DNA of 64,000 nt from Luteitalea sp. TBR-22 (GTDB taxonomy: Bacteria; Acidobacteriota; Vicinamibacteria; Vicinamibacterales; Vicinamibacteraceae). The stretch covers positions 1,696,501 to 1,760,500 of the forward strand of contig NZ_AP024452.1 of NCBI RefSeq assembly GCF_016865485.1, given 5' to 3'. Every line of letters begins with the position of its first letter. Position 1 is the first letter of the stretch. The translations under genes were made by a program, and so were the position numbers. The notes under the pieces were generated by a model. The model worked only from the letters and a program-made list of their open reading frames with translations. It was not told where the DNA came from and did no database searches. Shown piece by piece: positions 17,817 through 27,049 of the stretch.

Positions 17817-19991
17817 ATGCGCCTCGCCGCGGTCCCTCTCCTCCCCGAGACCTGGATGTCGTCGCCTGCCCTGCACCCTCGCAATGTCCCGAACGATGCG
17901 AGGGCGGGCGTCGAACCGGCCGCCGCTGCGCCGGCCTCCGTCCACGAAGCGGTCGCGGGCGTGCAGCAGGCCCTTCTGTGGGGCCTGGACATCGACGAGT
18001 GTCGGCACCTCGCGCTGCATGCCTGCCTCGACCTGACCGACGGCACGTGGTCGGCGCTGGTGTGCAGCCCCGGCGACGCGTCGCCCGTGGTGCTGCTCGA
18101 GCACGCGGGCCACCGGCGCGCCGCCGAGTGGGAGGCCGCGACGCTGCTGGCCGCCTGCGCCACCGAACTGCCCGACGCCTGCCGCCACCGGCAGCCCCGG
18201 GCGTTGCGCCTCCGGCGACCGGCGGCCGAGGGGCCACGGCGGGTGCGCGACGACACGCTGCTCGTCCTGCCCGTGCCGGGCGCGGCGAGTGCGCCGCCTT
18301 CGACCCTGCTGGTCGTGCGGGAGGCGCCAGCCGACGCCGATGCGTGCGCGGCGGCCCTCGACCCGCTGCTCCGGCTCACCGGCCAACTCGACGCGCTCTC
18401 GCGCGAAGTGCAGGCCCGTCGGTCGGCCGAGCGCGCCCTCGAGCGCGAGCGTCACCGCCTCCACCTGGCACTCGCGGCGTCCGACGTCGGGGTCTTCGAG
18501 TTCCACGCGCGGTCCGGCGTGCTCGAGTGGGACGAGCGCCTCTGGGCGATGCACGGCCTCGAACCGCGCGCCCAGTGGACCCTGGGCGACTGGGCCGGCG
18601 TGGTGCATCCCGACGACGCGCACGCCGCCATCGACGACCTGATGGCGGCCGTCGAGCAGCGGGCGCCACTGCAGACCCAGTACCGCGTGGTGACGCCGAC
18701 CGGGGAGGTGCGCTACATCCGCTGCAACGCGCGCGTGCTCGAGCCCGACGGCGAACCGCTGGTGGTCGGCGTCAACATCGACATCACCGCCGACATCCTG
18801 GTGCAGCAGGAACTGGCCGCCGAGCGGGCGCAGGCCGAGGCGGCGACGCGTGCCAAGTCGCAGTTCCTGGCGACGATGAGCCACGAGATCCGGACGCCGA
18901 TGAACGGCGTGCTCGGGATGCTGGAGCTGCTGCTCCGCAGTGGCCTCACGCCCGAGCAACTCGAGCGCGCCACCACGGCGCACACGTCGGCCGAGTCGCT
19001 GCTGCGCATCCTCAACGACATCCTCGACCTGTCCAAGCTCGAACAGCATCAGGTCGCCATCGAGTCGATCCCCTACCAGCCCGCGCAGGTGCTCAGCGAG
19101 GTGATGGCGCTGTTGCGGCCGCGCGCCACCGAGAAGGGGCTGGCCTTCGAACTGCACCTCGACGGCCTCGTGCCACCGTGGATTGCCGGCGACCCCATGC
19201 GCCTTCGGCAGGTCCTGCTGAACCTCACCGGCAATGCCATCAAGTTCACCAGCCAGGGCAGTGTCACGGTGCGCGCATCCCTCGATCGCGGCGACGCCGC
19301 GCGGCCGCGGCTGCGGATGGAGATCGTCGACACCGGCGAGGGCATCTCGTCGGACGCGCAGGGGCGGCTGTTCCAGCAGTTCGTGCAGGCCGATTCGTCC
19401 ACGTCGCGTCGTTTCGGCGGCACCGGTCTCGGGCTGGCGATCAGCAAGCAGCTGATCGAACTGATGGGGGGCCGCATCGGCGTCAGCAGCCGGCCGGGTG
19501 CCGGCAGCACGTTCTGGTTCGAGGTGCCCGCGATCGCGACGGTGCCGTCCGGGCCGCGCCGCCCGGTCGCGCCTGTCGTGTCGGCGCGCCCGGCGCGCCC
19601 GGGCGTGCCGCCGCTCCGGATTCTGGCCGTGGACGACAACGCCGTGAACCGCCGCATCGCGCAGGCGTTCCTGGTGCCCCACGGGCATTCCGTGACCGTC
19701 GTCGAGGGAGGCGCCGAGGCCCTGGCCAGGCTGCAGGCCGAGCCGTTCGACATGGTCCTGCTCGACGTGCAGATGCCGGTCATGGACGGTCCGGCCTGCC
19801 TCGCGCAGTTGCGCACCCTGGACGCGCCGGTGCGCGACCTGCCGGTGATCGCCGTGACCGCCAACGCGATGGCGGGCGATCGTGAGAAGTACCTCGACGC
19901 GGGGTTCGACGACTACGTGTCCAAGCCGATGACCATGGCCGGTCTCGGCGAGGCCGTGGCGCGGGCGTGGACGGGGCGGCGTCGGTCCTGA
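17817..19991 (+). CDS. hybrid sensor histidine kinase (PAS-HisKA-HATPase-receiver)
   Basis: 724 residues with no clear membrane segment, so probably cytosolic. The first 190 residues may be a GAF-like sensor; a PAS domain spans about 220-325 (FEFHARSGVLEW to VVGVNIDIT). The dimerisation box MSHEIRTPMNGVLGM gives phospho-His356; ATP-binding motifs are NLTGNAIKFT, DTGEGIS and GGTGLGLAI. A C-terminal receiver carries Asp650 in LLDVQMPVMDG and Lys in VSKPM. It lies 44 bases after the second FHA gene in the same direction and may be read through from that operon. No separate output regulator adjoins it. A second in-frame ATG lies 13 codons on. Confidence 0.92.
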   Translation: MRLAAVPLLPETWMSSPALHPRNVPNDARAGVEPAAAAPASVHEAVAGVQQALLWGLDIDECRHLALHACLDLTDGTWSALVCSPGDASPVVLLEHAGHRRAAEWEAATLLAACATELPDACRHRQPRALRLRRPAAEGPRRVRDDTLLVLPVPGAASAPPSTLLVVREAPADADACAAALDPLLRLTGQLDALSREVQARRSAERALERERHRLHLALAASDVGVFEFHARSGVLEWDERLWAMHGLEPRAQWTLGDWAGVVHPDDAHAAIDDLMAAVEQRAPLQTQYRVVTPTGEVRYIRCNARVLEPDGEPLVVGVNIDITADILVQQELAAERAQAEAATRAKSQFLATMSHEIRTPMNGVLGMLELLLRSGLTPEQLERATTAHTSAESLLRILNDILDLSKLEQHQVAIESIPYQPAQVLSEVMALLRPRATEKGLAFELHLDGLVPPWIAGDPMRLRQVLLNLTGNAIKFTSQGSVTVRASLDRGDAARPRLRMEIVDTGEGISSDAQGRLFQQFVQADSSTSRRFGGTGLGLAISKQLIELMGGRIGVSSRPGAGSTFWFEVPAIATVPSGPRRPVAPVVSARPARPGVPPLRILAVDDNAVNRRIAQAFLVPHGHSVTVVEGGAEALARLQAEPFDMVLLDVQMPVMDGPACLAQLRTLDAPVRDLPVIAVTANAMAGDREKYLDAGFDDYVSKPMTMAGLGEAVARAWTGRRRS

Positions 19992-20039
19992 ACCAGCGCC
20001 GGTAGCCCGCTCGCGCCGGCCCGTGATAGGAATGCCCTG

Positions 20040-20507
20040 ATGCCGGCCAAGGCCAGCGCGGGTGTGCTGCTGTTCCGACGACGCGACGCGGTGATCGAGG
20101 TGTGCCTCGTGCACCCCGGGGGGCCGTTCTGGGTCCGCAGGGACGTCGGCGCGTGGACCATCCCCAAGGGCGAGATCGAGCCGGGCGAGGACCCCCTCGC
20201 GGCGGCTCGCCGGGAGTTTGCCGAGGAAACCGGTTCGACGGTGGAGGGGCCGTTCACCTCCCTCGGCAGCGTCCGGATGCGCAGCGGCAAGGTGGTGCAT
20301 GCCTGGGCCGCCGAGGGGGACCTCGACGTGACCAGGATGCGCTCCAACGTGTTCACCCTCGAATGGCCGCCTCGCTCGGGGCGCCAGCAGCAGTTCCCCG
20401 AAGCCGATCGTGCGGCCTGGTTCGCGCTCGACGAGGCGCGTCGCCGCATCCTCGCCGCACAGGCGCCGTTCCTCGACGCGCTGCGGGCCTGGATCGCGTA
20501 CGTCTGA
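20040..20507 (+). CDS. Nudix hydrolase
   Basis: 155 residues with the complete Nudix box, GEIEPGEDPLAAARREFAEE followed by TG, in the pattern Gx5Ex7REUxEExGU that binds Mg2+ for hydrolysis of nucleoside diphosphates linked to another group. The N terminus (KASAGVLLFRR) and the early WTIPKG are typical of the DUF4916/Ap4A-type and NTP-pyrophosphatase-like members; the substrate is not predictable. Start ATG 20040 has no clear ribosome-binding sequence. It stands alone between a hybrid kinase gene and an exported-protein gene. Confidence 0.9.
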   Translation: MPAKASAGVLLFRRRDAVIEVCLVHPGGPFWVRRDVGAWTIPKGEIEPGEDPLAAARREFAEETGSTVEGPFTSLGSVRMRSGKVVHAWAAEGDLDVTRMRSNVFTLEWPPRSGRQQQFPEADRAAWFALDEARRRILAAQAPFLDALRAWIAYV

Positions 20508-20616
20508 AGGCCACGCGTCCCGTTCGCGACGGTGCCGCCTGATGGCGCCTGGCTTGACGGGGACGTCGAGCCGGTGCCCGGCGCGTCGGGGTCCGTCCCT
20601 GGGCCATCATGAACGC

Positions 20617-21879
20617 ATGCGCTGGATCCCGCCTGCAATTGACCGCCCGGCCGCCTGGGCGGCGCGCGCACTCGCCCTCGCCGCGCTCGCCGCGCTTGCC
20701 GTCCCGCTCGCTGCCCAGCCCTGGTACATGTACGACGCAGTGGGCACCTGGAAGCCCTGGAAGATGCAGCTCTCCTCGGGGGCGCGGGCCGCAGCGAAGG
20801 CGACGCCCGCCGAGCTCAAGGCGTTCGAGGGTGAGTTGCTGAAGTTCTCGGAGATCTGGAAGCGGGCGCCCGGCGTCGCGGAACCGAGAGGCTTCAGCGT
20901 GGAGGTCTGGGGCCATCTGTCCGGCGCTGCGGCGGTGCCGGCCGGTGCGCCGCGGGCCGCGAGGCCGCCCATCGCCGGCGGCGTGACCTTCGCCGCGTTC
21001 CCGATCTTCGAGTACGAGCGCGACGGCACGCGGGTGCGCGCCGACACGGGCGAGACCGAACTCCTCACCTTCATGGTCAACGACATCTCCGGTGCGGTGA
21101 TCGGGCGCCCCGGGCCGGAACCCTGGCGCGGTGTCGAGCACGACATCATCTTTCCCTTCGTCCAGAAGGGCGAGCGGGGCGGCTTCCCGTTCCACGAGGA
21201 GATCGTCGTCATGACGAAGCGGACGGCGCCGCTCTACCTGCCGGTCAACCTCGAGGAGGCGTGGACGATGCAGGTGAAGGTGTCGAAGAAGGAGGTCGCC
21301 GAGGCGGCCGAGGTCGTCGGCAGGTTCCAGCAGAATCTCGACAAGCACCTCGACCCGGCAGAGCGCGCCAGTCGGCAGGCCGAGTACCAGCGCAATTCCA
21401 GGGACATGCCCGATCCGGCAGCCTACTTGCGACAGATGAGCGAGGTGGAGGCCGTCACCGAGAAGAGCCTCCGCAGTGAACTGGCGCCGGGCAGCAGCAG
21501 CGTGGTGCGCCTGCGCACGACCGAGAAGGAACTCGCGGCCGCGGAGGCGGCGCTGGCGGCCCTCGCCCCCGAGCAGCGCGCCGCCGAGGCCTGCTTCGTC
21601 ACCGACGCGACGCGGGTCGAGGGGCGGTTGCGGCCCGGCCCGGCCAACGCCCGCTGCCAGGCCCTCGTACGCCCCAACACCGGGTTCTTCGACCCGTCGC
21701 TGCCGCGGTCGGCGCCGCAGATCGCCATCCTCTGGGATGCCACGCGCTGCTTCGAGCGCAAGGCGGAGCGGGAGAAATGGGACCGGAACCAGACGGTCAG
21801 GCGGGTCGCCGGCTGCGAGGCCAACAAGGCGTTGATCGCGACCTGGGACCGCGACGCGATTCTCGCGTGGCTGTGGTGA
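20617..21879 (+). CDS. exported hypothetical protein, 420 aa
   Basis: A signal peptide is clear (Arg near the start, Leu/Ala core about residues 15-30, cut near LAAQ). The mature part has no motif I know. It is mixed alpha/beta with several Trp/Tyr residues near its start (WYMYDAVGTWKPWKM), a helical charged middle region (about 215-310), and four cysteines in the last 90 residues that could form disulfides. Residues about 240-300 look like a coiled coil. ATG 20617 is used; an overlapping ATG at 20609 is in another frame. Function unknown. Confidence 0.7.
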   Translation: MRWIPPAIDRPAAWAARALALAALAALAVPLAAQPWYMYDAVGTWKPWKMQLSSGARAAAKATPAELKAFEGELLKFSEIWKRAPGVAEPRGFSVEVWGHLSGAAAVPAGAPRAARPPIAGGVTFAAFPIFEYERDGTRVRADTGETELLTFMVNDISGAVIGRPGPEPWRGVEHDIIFPFVQKGERGGFPFHEEIVVMTKRTAPLYLPVNLEEAWTMQVKVSKKEVAEAAEVVGRFQQNLDKHLDPAERASRQAEYQRNSRDMPDPAAYLRQMSEVEAVTEKSLRSELAPGSSSVVRLRTTEKELAAAEAALAALAPEQRAAEACFVTDATRVEGRLRPGPANARCQALVRPNTGFFDPSLPRSAPQIAILWDATRCFERKAEREKWDRNQTVRRVAGCEANKALIATWDRDAILAWLW

Positions 21880-21946
21880 AGTCGCTCCGCCGGCTGCCGC
21901 CTGACGCGGTTGTCGCAAGGCACTCGTCGCCTGCTGGCGGTAGCCT

Positions 21947-22825
21947 ATGCCCATGCTCACCAGAACCCTGATGCTGGTCCTCGCGCTGGCGCTGTCCGCG
22001 CCGGCGCGCGCGCAGGAACCGCGGGCGGCCGAGATCCCGCTGTGGAGCGGTGTCGCTCCCGGCTCGGAGGGGAAGTCGGGCGACGAGGTGGTCGAGACGT
22101 CGGCCAGCGGTGAACGGCGTGTCACCAACGTGCATCGCCCGAGCATCACGCCGTACCTGCCGGCGCCGGGGACGGCCACGGGCGTGGCCGTGCTGGTGAT
22201 TCCCGGCGGCGGGCACCGCCAGCTGGTGATGACGCACGAAGGCGACAACCCTGCGGCCTGGTTGCGGCAGCGCGGCATCGCCGCGTTCGTGCTGAAGCAC
22301 CGCCTGGCGCGCGAGCCCGGCTCGACCTACCGCATCGACGTCGAGGCGCTCGCCGACGCGGCGCGCGCGATGCGCACGATCCGGGCCCGGGCGACCGAGT
22401 GGGGCATCGATCCGGCGCGCATCGGCGCGATGGGCTTCTCGGCCGGCGGCGAGCTGGTGGCCATGGCGTCGATCCGCGACATGGCCGGCGACCCGGCCGC
22501 GGCCGATCCGATCGACCGCGTCAGCGCGCGCCCGGACTTCCAGGCCCTGATCTACCCGGGGCGGTCCGGCGACATCGTCCCCGACGCGCGCACGGCGCCG
22601 GCGTTCCTGGCGGCGGCCTACGACGACCGCCAGGACATCGCCGAGGGACTCGCCGAGGTCTACCTGCGGTTCAAGCGCGCCGGCGTGCCCGCGGAACTGC
22701 ACATGTACGGCAGCGGCGGGCACGGCTTCGGCGTGCGCGCGACGACCACGCGCCCGGTGGGCGCGTGGATCGATCGCTTCGAGGAGTGGCTGCGCGACCG
22801 GAAGGTGATCAGAACATCACCTTGA
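21947..22825 (+). CDS. exported alpha/beta hydrolase, esterase-like
   Basis: 292 residues with a signal peptide (cut near ARAQ). The alpha/beta-hydrolase fold shows an oxyanion GGGHRQL, nucleophile elbow GFSAGG (Ser about 166), and a C-terminal catalytic His in GSGGHGFG, the arrangement of acetyl-xylan esterase-like and BD-FAE lipases/esterases. Substrate likely an acylated plant or microbial polysaccharide, acting in the periplasm or outside; this is inference. Its last 17 bases overlap the tail of the convergent TonB receptor gene. Confidence 0.85.
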   Translation: MPMLTRTLMLVLALALSAPARAQEPRAAEIPLWSGVAPGSEGKSGDEVVETSASGERRVTNVHRPSITPYLPAPGTATGVAVLVIPGGGHRQLVMTHEGDNPAAWLRQRGIAAFVLKHRLAREPGSTYRIDVEALADAARAMRTIRARATEWGIDPARIGAMGFSAGGELVAMASIRDMAGDPAAADPIDRVSARPDFQALIYPGRSGDIVPDARTAPAFLAAAYDDRQDIAEGLAEVYLRFKRAGVPAELHMYGSGGHGFGVRATTTRPVGAWIDRFEEWLRDRKVIRTSP

Positions 22826-25800
22826 ACGCGAGCTGGATGTTGCGCTCGGTCGTGCCGCACAGCGCGCACGACGGGTTGGGCAGCATCGCCGTGATCTGGC
22901 CGAACAGCGGGTTGCCGAGCGTGCCGTTGGGCTGCGCGAACTGCGGATGGTTCAGCAGGTTGAACGCCTCGAAGCGGAACTCGGTGTTGAACCGGCCGAA
23001 GCGGGTGTTCTTGATCAGCGAGAAGTCGATGTTGAACTGGCCGGGGCCGCGCAGGATGTTGCGGCCCGAATCCCCGTAGGTGCCGGTGGTGTCGGCCGGC
23101 GCCGCGAAGGCCGACGTGTCGAACCACTTCTCGATGGTCGGGTTGTCGATCGCGCCGTCGGCGAGGCGGTTCGGGCGGTTGCCCGTGCCGGTCGACAGCA
23201 CGCCCTGCGTCTGCGTCACGGTGAAGGGCAGGCCGGAGCGCAGGTAGAGGATGCCGCTGGTCTGCCAGCCGCCGTACCACGTGTCGCGGGCCCAGGGCAG
23301 CTCGTACACCCAGCTCGAGCTCAGCGTGTGGGTGACGTCGTAGTCGGACGGGCCGCGGTTGTACTGCGGGTCGTACACGTTGGTCAGCGTCACGCCGCCG
23401 TCGTTGTCCGAGTTCAGGTCGATCGCCTTGTTCCAGGTGTACGAGTTCAGCATCGAGAAGTTGTCGGCGAAGCGGCGCTGGACCTTGATGAAGAAGCCGT
23501 GGTAGTCGAGGGTGCCGATGCTCTGCACCTGGCCGATGCTGCGCAGCGCCGGTGACACCGCGTAGTAGGGCCGGTTGATGTTCGGGTCGCTCACGCCGAC
23601 CACCGGCGGGGCCTGGTTGGGATCGCCCTTGAGCAGCATGTTGCGGCCCTGGGATCCGACGTAGGCCACCTCGATCATGTAGTTGGTGCCGAGCTGCTGC
23701 TGGAGGTTCACGTTCCAGTTGCGCGCGTAGCCGTCGCGGAAGTTGACGTCGAAGATCGAGCGCGTCGTGCCCGAGGCGGGACGGTTCGGGTCGACGCCGG
23801 GAGGCGGCGGCAGGCCATCGGACACGCGCAGCGTCGTGGCGCCGGCCGAGGTGTTCAGCGCGGTGGACTGCAGGAAGGGCGGATTCTGCGCCTTGGACGA
23901 CGACGTGCCGCCGGGCGTGAAGTTCCAGAACACGCCGAAGCCGCCGCGGATGACGGTGCGGGCGTTGCCCGACAGGTCATAGGCGAACCCGAGGCGCGGC
24001 GCGAAGTTGGTCTTCGAGTAGGTCTGGAGGTAACGGCCCACCTCGATGCCGTTGATGACCGCGTTGGGCGAGGCGACCACGAAGCGGCCGGTGGCCGGGT
24101 CGAAGTTCGACTGGCGGTCGTCGATCTCCACCCACGGGACGAACAGGTCGTAGCGCAGGCCGAGGTTCAGCGTGAGGCGGTTGCTCGCGCGCCAGTCGTC
24201 GTGGACGTAGGCGGCCCACTCGGGACGCTGCTCGGTGTAGGTGTTGGCGTCGAACAGGTTGCGCGTCTTGGTCGTCGCGTAGCCGAGCAGGAAGCTGGCC
24301 ACGTCGTAGCCGGTGGCCGCGTTGATCGTGCAACCGGAGGCCAGGCCCGCGCAGTTGGACGTCTGGTTGTTGGTGAAGGCGAAGTTGCCGACGATGGAGT
24401 CGGCATTGAGGATCTCGCGGGAGCGCAGCGTCAGGCTGCCGCCCACCTTCACGGTGTGCTTGCCCTTCAGCCACGTGACGTTGTCGAAGAACTGGAAGTC
24501 GTTCTGGTTGGTGATCAGCGGCTGGTTGCCGTTGGCGCCGAGGTTGCGCACCGTCTGGAATGCCAGCTGCGTCATCGCCGAGGTCACCTCGTTGAGGTTG
24601 ATGCCCGGGATGCCCACCGCCGCGGCCGGGTTGGTCCCGTAGGCAATCGGCGTCATGAAGAACTTGATCGAGTTCCAGCCGAAGCGCGCCTCGTTCAGCC
24701 AGTTGCTGCCGAACGTGTGCGTGTCGTTGAACGCGAAGCTCTGGGCCTTGATGTCGCCGTTGCCGGCGCCGAAGGTCGCGCCCGCGTCGCCCACGGTGGG
24801 GATGGTGGCCGGCAGGTCGCGCACCGTCTTCTGGTAGCTGTAGCGGCCGAAGAAGCGGTTGGCCTGCGTCAGCACGTGGTCGACCTTGACGTCGAACTGG
24901 TCGTCGTTGCGCGTGAGTTCCGGGTTGATCAGGTAGTTGTTGATCGGCTGCCCGCTGGCGGCGCGGCTGCCCGCCGTGTTCGGGGCAGGGAAGTACCTCT
25001 GCATGATCTGGGCGGAGGCGGGATCCCACCGGTTGGACGGGATGACGTTGCCCGGAAACGGCTGGCCCGTGAGCGGGTCATAGATGACGCGGTTGATCTC
25101 GGAGAAGTCGCCGGCGCGCATCCGCTCGGAGGGCACCGTCGAGAGGTACGTCTGGCCGGCCTTGATGCGCAGGCCCTGGTAGTCGGCGAAGAAGAACGTG
25201 CGGTCCCTGACGATCCGGCCGCCGAGCGTGCCGCCGAACTGGTTCTGCATGAAGTCCGGCTTGGGCCGACCGGCCCGATTGTTGAAGAAGTTGTTGGCGT
25301 CGAAGGCGTCGTTGCGGTGGAACTCGAAGGCGCTGCCGCGGTAGGTGTTGGCGCCCGACTTGATCTGCAGGTTGACGACGCCGCCGAGCGACCGGCCGAA
25401 TTCCGCCGAGTACGTGCTGGTCTGCAGCTTGAACTCGTCGATGGCGTCAGGACTCGGGAAGATGACCACCGTCTGCAGCCACGTCTCGTTGTTGTCCACG
25501 CCATCGAGCATGTAGTTGTTGTCGCGCGGGCGCTGGCCGTTGGCCGAGAAGGCCGCCGAGGCGCGCCACGCCAGCGAGCCCGCGCCGTCGATGTTCGACC
25601 CGGGGATGCCGCGCATCACGCCGGGGACGGTGCGCGTGAGGCTGACGAAGTTGCGGCCGTTGAGCGGCAGTGCCTTGATCTGCTCCTCTTCCACCGTCGT
25701 CGACAGGTCGGAGCTGTTGGGCTGCACCAGCGGCGTCTGCGCCACGATCTCGACGGTCTCGGCCATGTTGCCGACCTCGAGCCGCGCATCGACGCGCACG

Positions 25801-26141
25801 CGCTGGTCGACGCTCACCGTGATGCCCTCGAGCAGCACCGTCTTGAAGCCCTGGAGTTCGACGTTGACCTTGTACGTGCCGGTCGGCACCGACGGCGCCG
25901 TGTACTCGCCGTTGGCGTCGGTCACGTAGGTGCGCGTCCGCCCGGTCTCGACCTGCGTGACGGTGACCGTGACGCCGGGCATCACGCCCCCGCTGTTGTC
26001 GGTGACCGTCCCGAGGATGGTGCCGGTGACGGCCTGGCCGCGCGCCAGGGGCGCGCAACACAGGGCCAGCGCGCCGATCAGGAGGGTTGAGAGGAGGGCA
26101 CGCGTACGCCCGCGCTGCCGGTGGACCGTGGACAAGGACAT
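22809..26141 (-). CDS. TonB-dependent receptor, Oar type with carboxypeptidase-regulatory domain
   Basis: 1,110 residues. Signal peptide to about residue 36, then a CarboxypepD_reg-like beta-sandwich (GTVTDNSGGVMPGVTVTV), a plug domain (LPLNGRNFVSLTRTVPGV), and a large beta-barrel with alternating aromatic residues, ending in the outer-membrane-type Phe (AFKVMF). This is the expanded receptor family of Acidobacteriota and Myxococcota, usually importing or binding oligosaccharides, siderophores or exporting proteins. GGGAGG lies before ATG 26141. No TonB/ExbB genes in the window. Its promoter region is shared with an exported methyltransferase gene and contains a pair of direct repeats. Confidence 0.93.
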   Translation of the reverse strand: MSLSTVHRQRGRTRALLSTLLIGALALCCAPLARGQAVTGTILGTVTDNSGGVMPGVTVTVTQVETGRTRTYVTDANGEYTAPSVPTGTYKVNVELQGFKTVLLEGITVSVDQRVRVDARLEVGNMAETVEIVAQTPLVQPNSSDLSTTVEEEQIKALPLNGRNFVSLTRTVPGVMRGIPGSNIDGAGSLAWRASAAFSANGQRPRDNNYMLDGVDNNETWLQTVVIFPSPDAIDEFKLQTSTYSAEFGRSLGGVVNLQIKSGANTYRGSAFEFHRNDAFDANNFFNNRAGRPKPDFMQNQFGGTLGGRIVRDRTFFFADYQGLRIKAGQTYLSTVPSERMRAGDFSEINRVIYDPLTGQPFPGNVIPSNRWDPASAQIMQRYFPAPNTAGSRAASGQPINNYLINPELTRNDDQFDVKVDHVLTQANRFFGRYSYQKTVRDLPATIPTVGDAGATFGAGNGDIKAQSFAFNDTHTFGSNWLNEARFGWNSIKFFMTPIAYGTNPAAAVGIPGINLNEVTSAMTQLAFQTVRNLGANGNQPLITNQNDFQFFDNVTWLKGKHTVKVGGSLTLRSREILNADSIVGNFAFTNNQTSNCAGLASGCTINAATGYDVASFLLGYATTKTRNLFDANTYTEQRPEWAAYVHDDWRASNRLTLNLGLRYDLFVPWVEIDDRQSNFDPATGRFVVASPNAVINGIEVGRYLQTYSKTNFAPRLGFAYDLSGNARTVIRGGFGVFWNFTPGGTSSSKAQNPPFLQSTALNTSAGATTLRVSDGLPPPPGVDPNRPASGTTRSIFDVNFRDGYARNWNVNLQQQLGTNYMIEVAYVGSQGRNMLLKGDPNQAPPVVGVSDPNINRPYYAVSPALRSIGQVQSIGTLDYHGFFIKVQRRFADNFSMLNSYTWNKAIDLNSDNDGGVTLTNVYDPQYNRGPSDYDVTHTLSSSWVYELPWARDTWYGGWQTSGILYLRSGLPFTVTQTQGVLSTGTGNRPNRLADGAIDNPTIEKWFDTSAFAAPADTTGTYGDSGRNILRGPGQFNIDFSLIKNTRFGRFNTEFRFEAFNLLNHPQFAQPNGTLGNPLFGQITAMLPNPSCALCGTTERNIQLAFKVMF

Positions 26142-26203
26142 CTGGCCTCCCGAGACCCGTTACCGGCGCACGCGAGGTCGATGCCGCGCGCGGGGCAACA
26201 TTT

Positions 26204-26237
26204 GCACCGAAGTGAGACGAATGGGTGGCACCGAAGT
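26204..26237. promoter_or_regulatory. direct repeat pair in a divergent promoter region
   Basis: GCACCGAAGT occurs twice, at 26204-26213 and 26228-26237, start-to-start 24 bases apart, in the 160-base gap between the TonB receptor (minus) and the methyltransferase (plus). The spacing is close to two helical turns plus, so a regulator could sit on one face of the DNA. No known operator matches. Confidence 0.35.
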
Positions 26238-26301
26238 ACCACGCGTCAGCCGTTCGGGTCAATGGCGAGGCGCGTCGGCGGCGTTCCTGTACGATCCGAC
26301 C

Positions 26302-26943
26302 GTGTCACGCGTGCGCCGCCTCGCCCTCGCCTCCGCCCTCGTCCTGCTTCCCGCCGTTGCACTCGCGCAGGTCGGCGTGCGGCCCGCCCGCGAGTACATC
26401 GCGATGCTCGACGCGCCGGAGCGCGTCGAGGCGATGCGTGTGCCGGAGCTCATCGCCCGGCTCGCCGTGAAGAAGGAGATGGTGGTGGCCGACGTGGGGG
26501 CGGGATCCGGCGTGCTCACCGGCCCGCTGGCCCTGGCCACCGGGCCCGGCGGCGTGGTCTACGCCTCGGACATCGACCCCGACCTGCTCGCGCACATCGC
26601 GCGGCGCGCCGAGTCGGCGCGACTGCCGCAGGTCAGGACGGTGCTGGGTACCTTCACCGACCCGATGCTGCCGCAGGCCGTCGACCTCGCGTTGATGAAC
26701 GACGTGCTCCATCACGTGGCCGACCGCGCCGCCTACCTCAAGGCCGTGGCGCGACACCTCAAGAAGGGCGGCCGGCTCGCCATCATCGACTTCATCCCGG
26801 CGTCGAGCCCGCACGCCGGCACGCCGGACCTCGTGGTCTCGGAGGCGCAGGTCGACGACTGGGCCGCCGCGGCCGGCCTGACGCGCACCGAGGCGTTCTC
26901 GCTCTACACCGACCGCTACTTCGTCATCTACACGAAGCGCTAG
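26302..26943 (+). CDS. exported SAM-dependent methyltransferase
   Basis: 213 residues from a GTG at 26302. It begins with a clear signal peptide (RVRR, then a Leu/Ala core, cut near ALAQ), which is unexpected because the rest is a class I methyltransferase: motif I VADVGAGSG (about 58-66), an acidic YASDIDPD after strand 2, MNDVLHHV and a C-terminal strand. S-adenosylmethionine is not normally available in the periplasm, so either the enzyme sits facing inside as a membrane-anchored form or the fold is used without SAM. It diverges from the TonB receptor. Confidence 0.82.
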   Translation: MSRVRRLALASALVLLPAVALAQVGVRPAREYIAMLDAPERVEAMRVPELIARLAVKKEMVVADVGAGSGVLTGPLALATGPGGVVYASDIDPDLLAHIARRAESARLPQVRTVLGTFTDPMLPQAVDLALMNDVLHHVADRAAYLKAVARHLKKGGRLAIIDFIPASSPHAGTPDLVVSEAQVDDWAAAAGLTRTEAFSLYTDRYFVIYTKR

Positions 26944-27049
26944 TCGCGGCAGGTGCGGAAAATCTCCCGCGACGCGCCCTGCCGGCGGGCGTCCTCGGCG
27001 CGATCCCGGGCATGTGCCGTTGGCGTCCGTCGTGCATGAGCTCGACGCG

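Noticed and set aside
14941-20300. Two long minus-strand frames opposite SEDS-PBP, FHA and hybrid kinase genes
   Set aside because: They lack motifs and start signals, and are the usual reverse-frame shadows in GC-rich coding sequence.
26943-26973. Seven-base stem GTCGCGG/CCGCGAC after the methyltransferase stop
   Set aside because: The 17-base loop and short arms make it a weak hairpin that is likely by chance in this composition.
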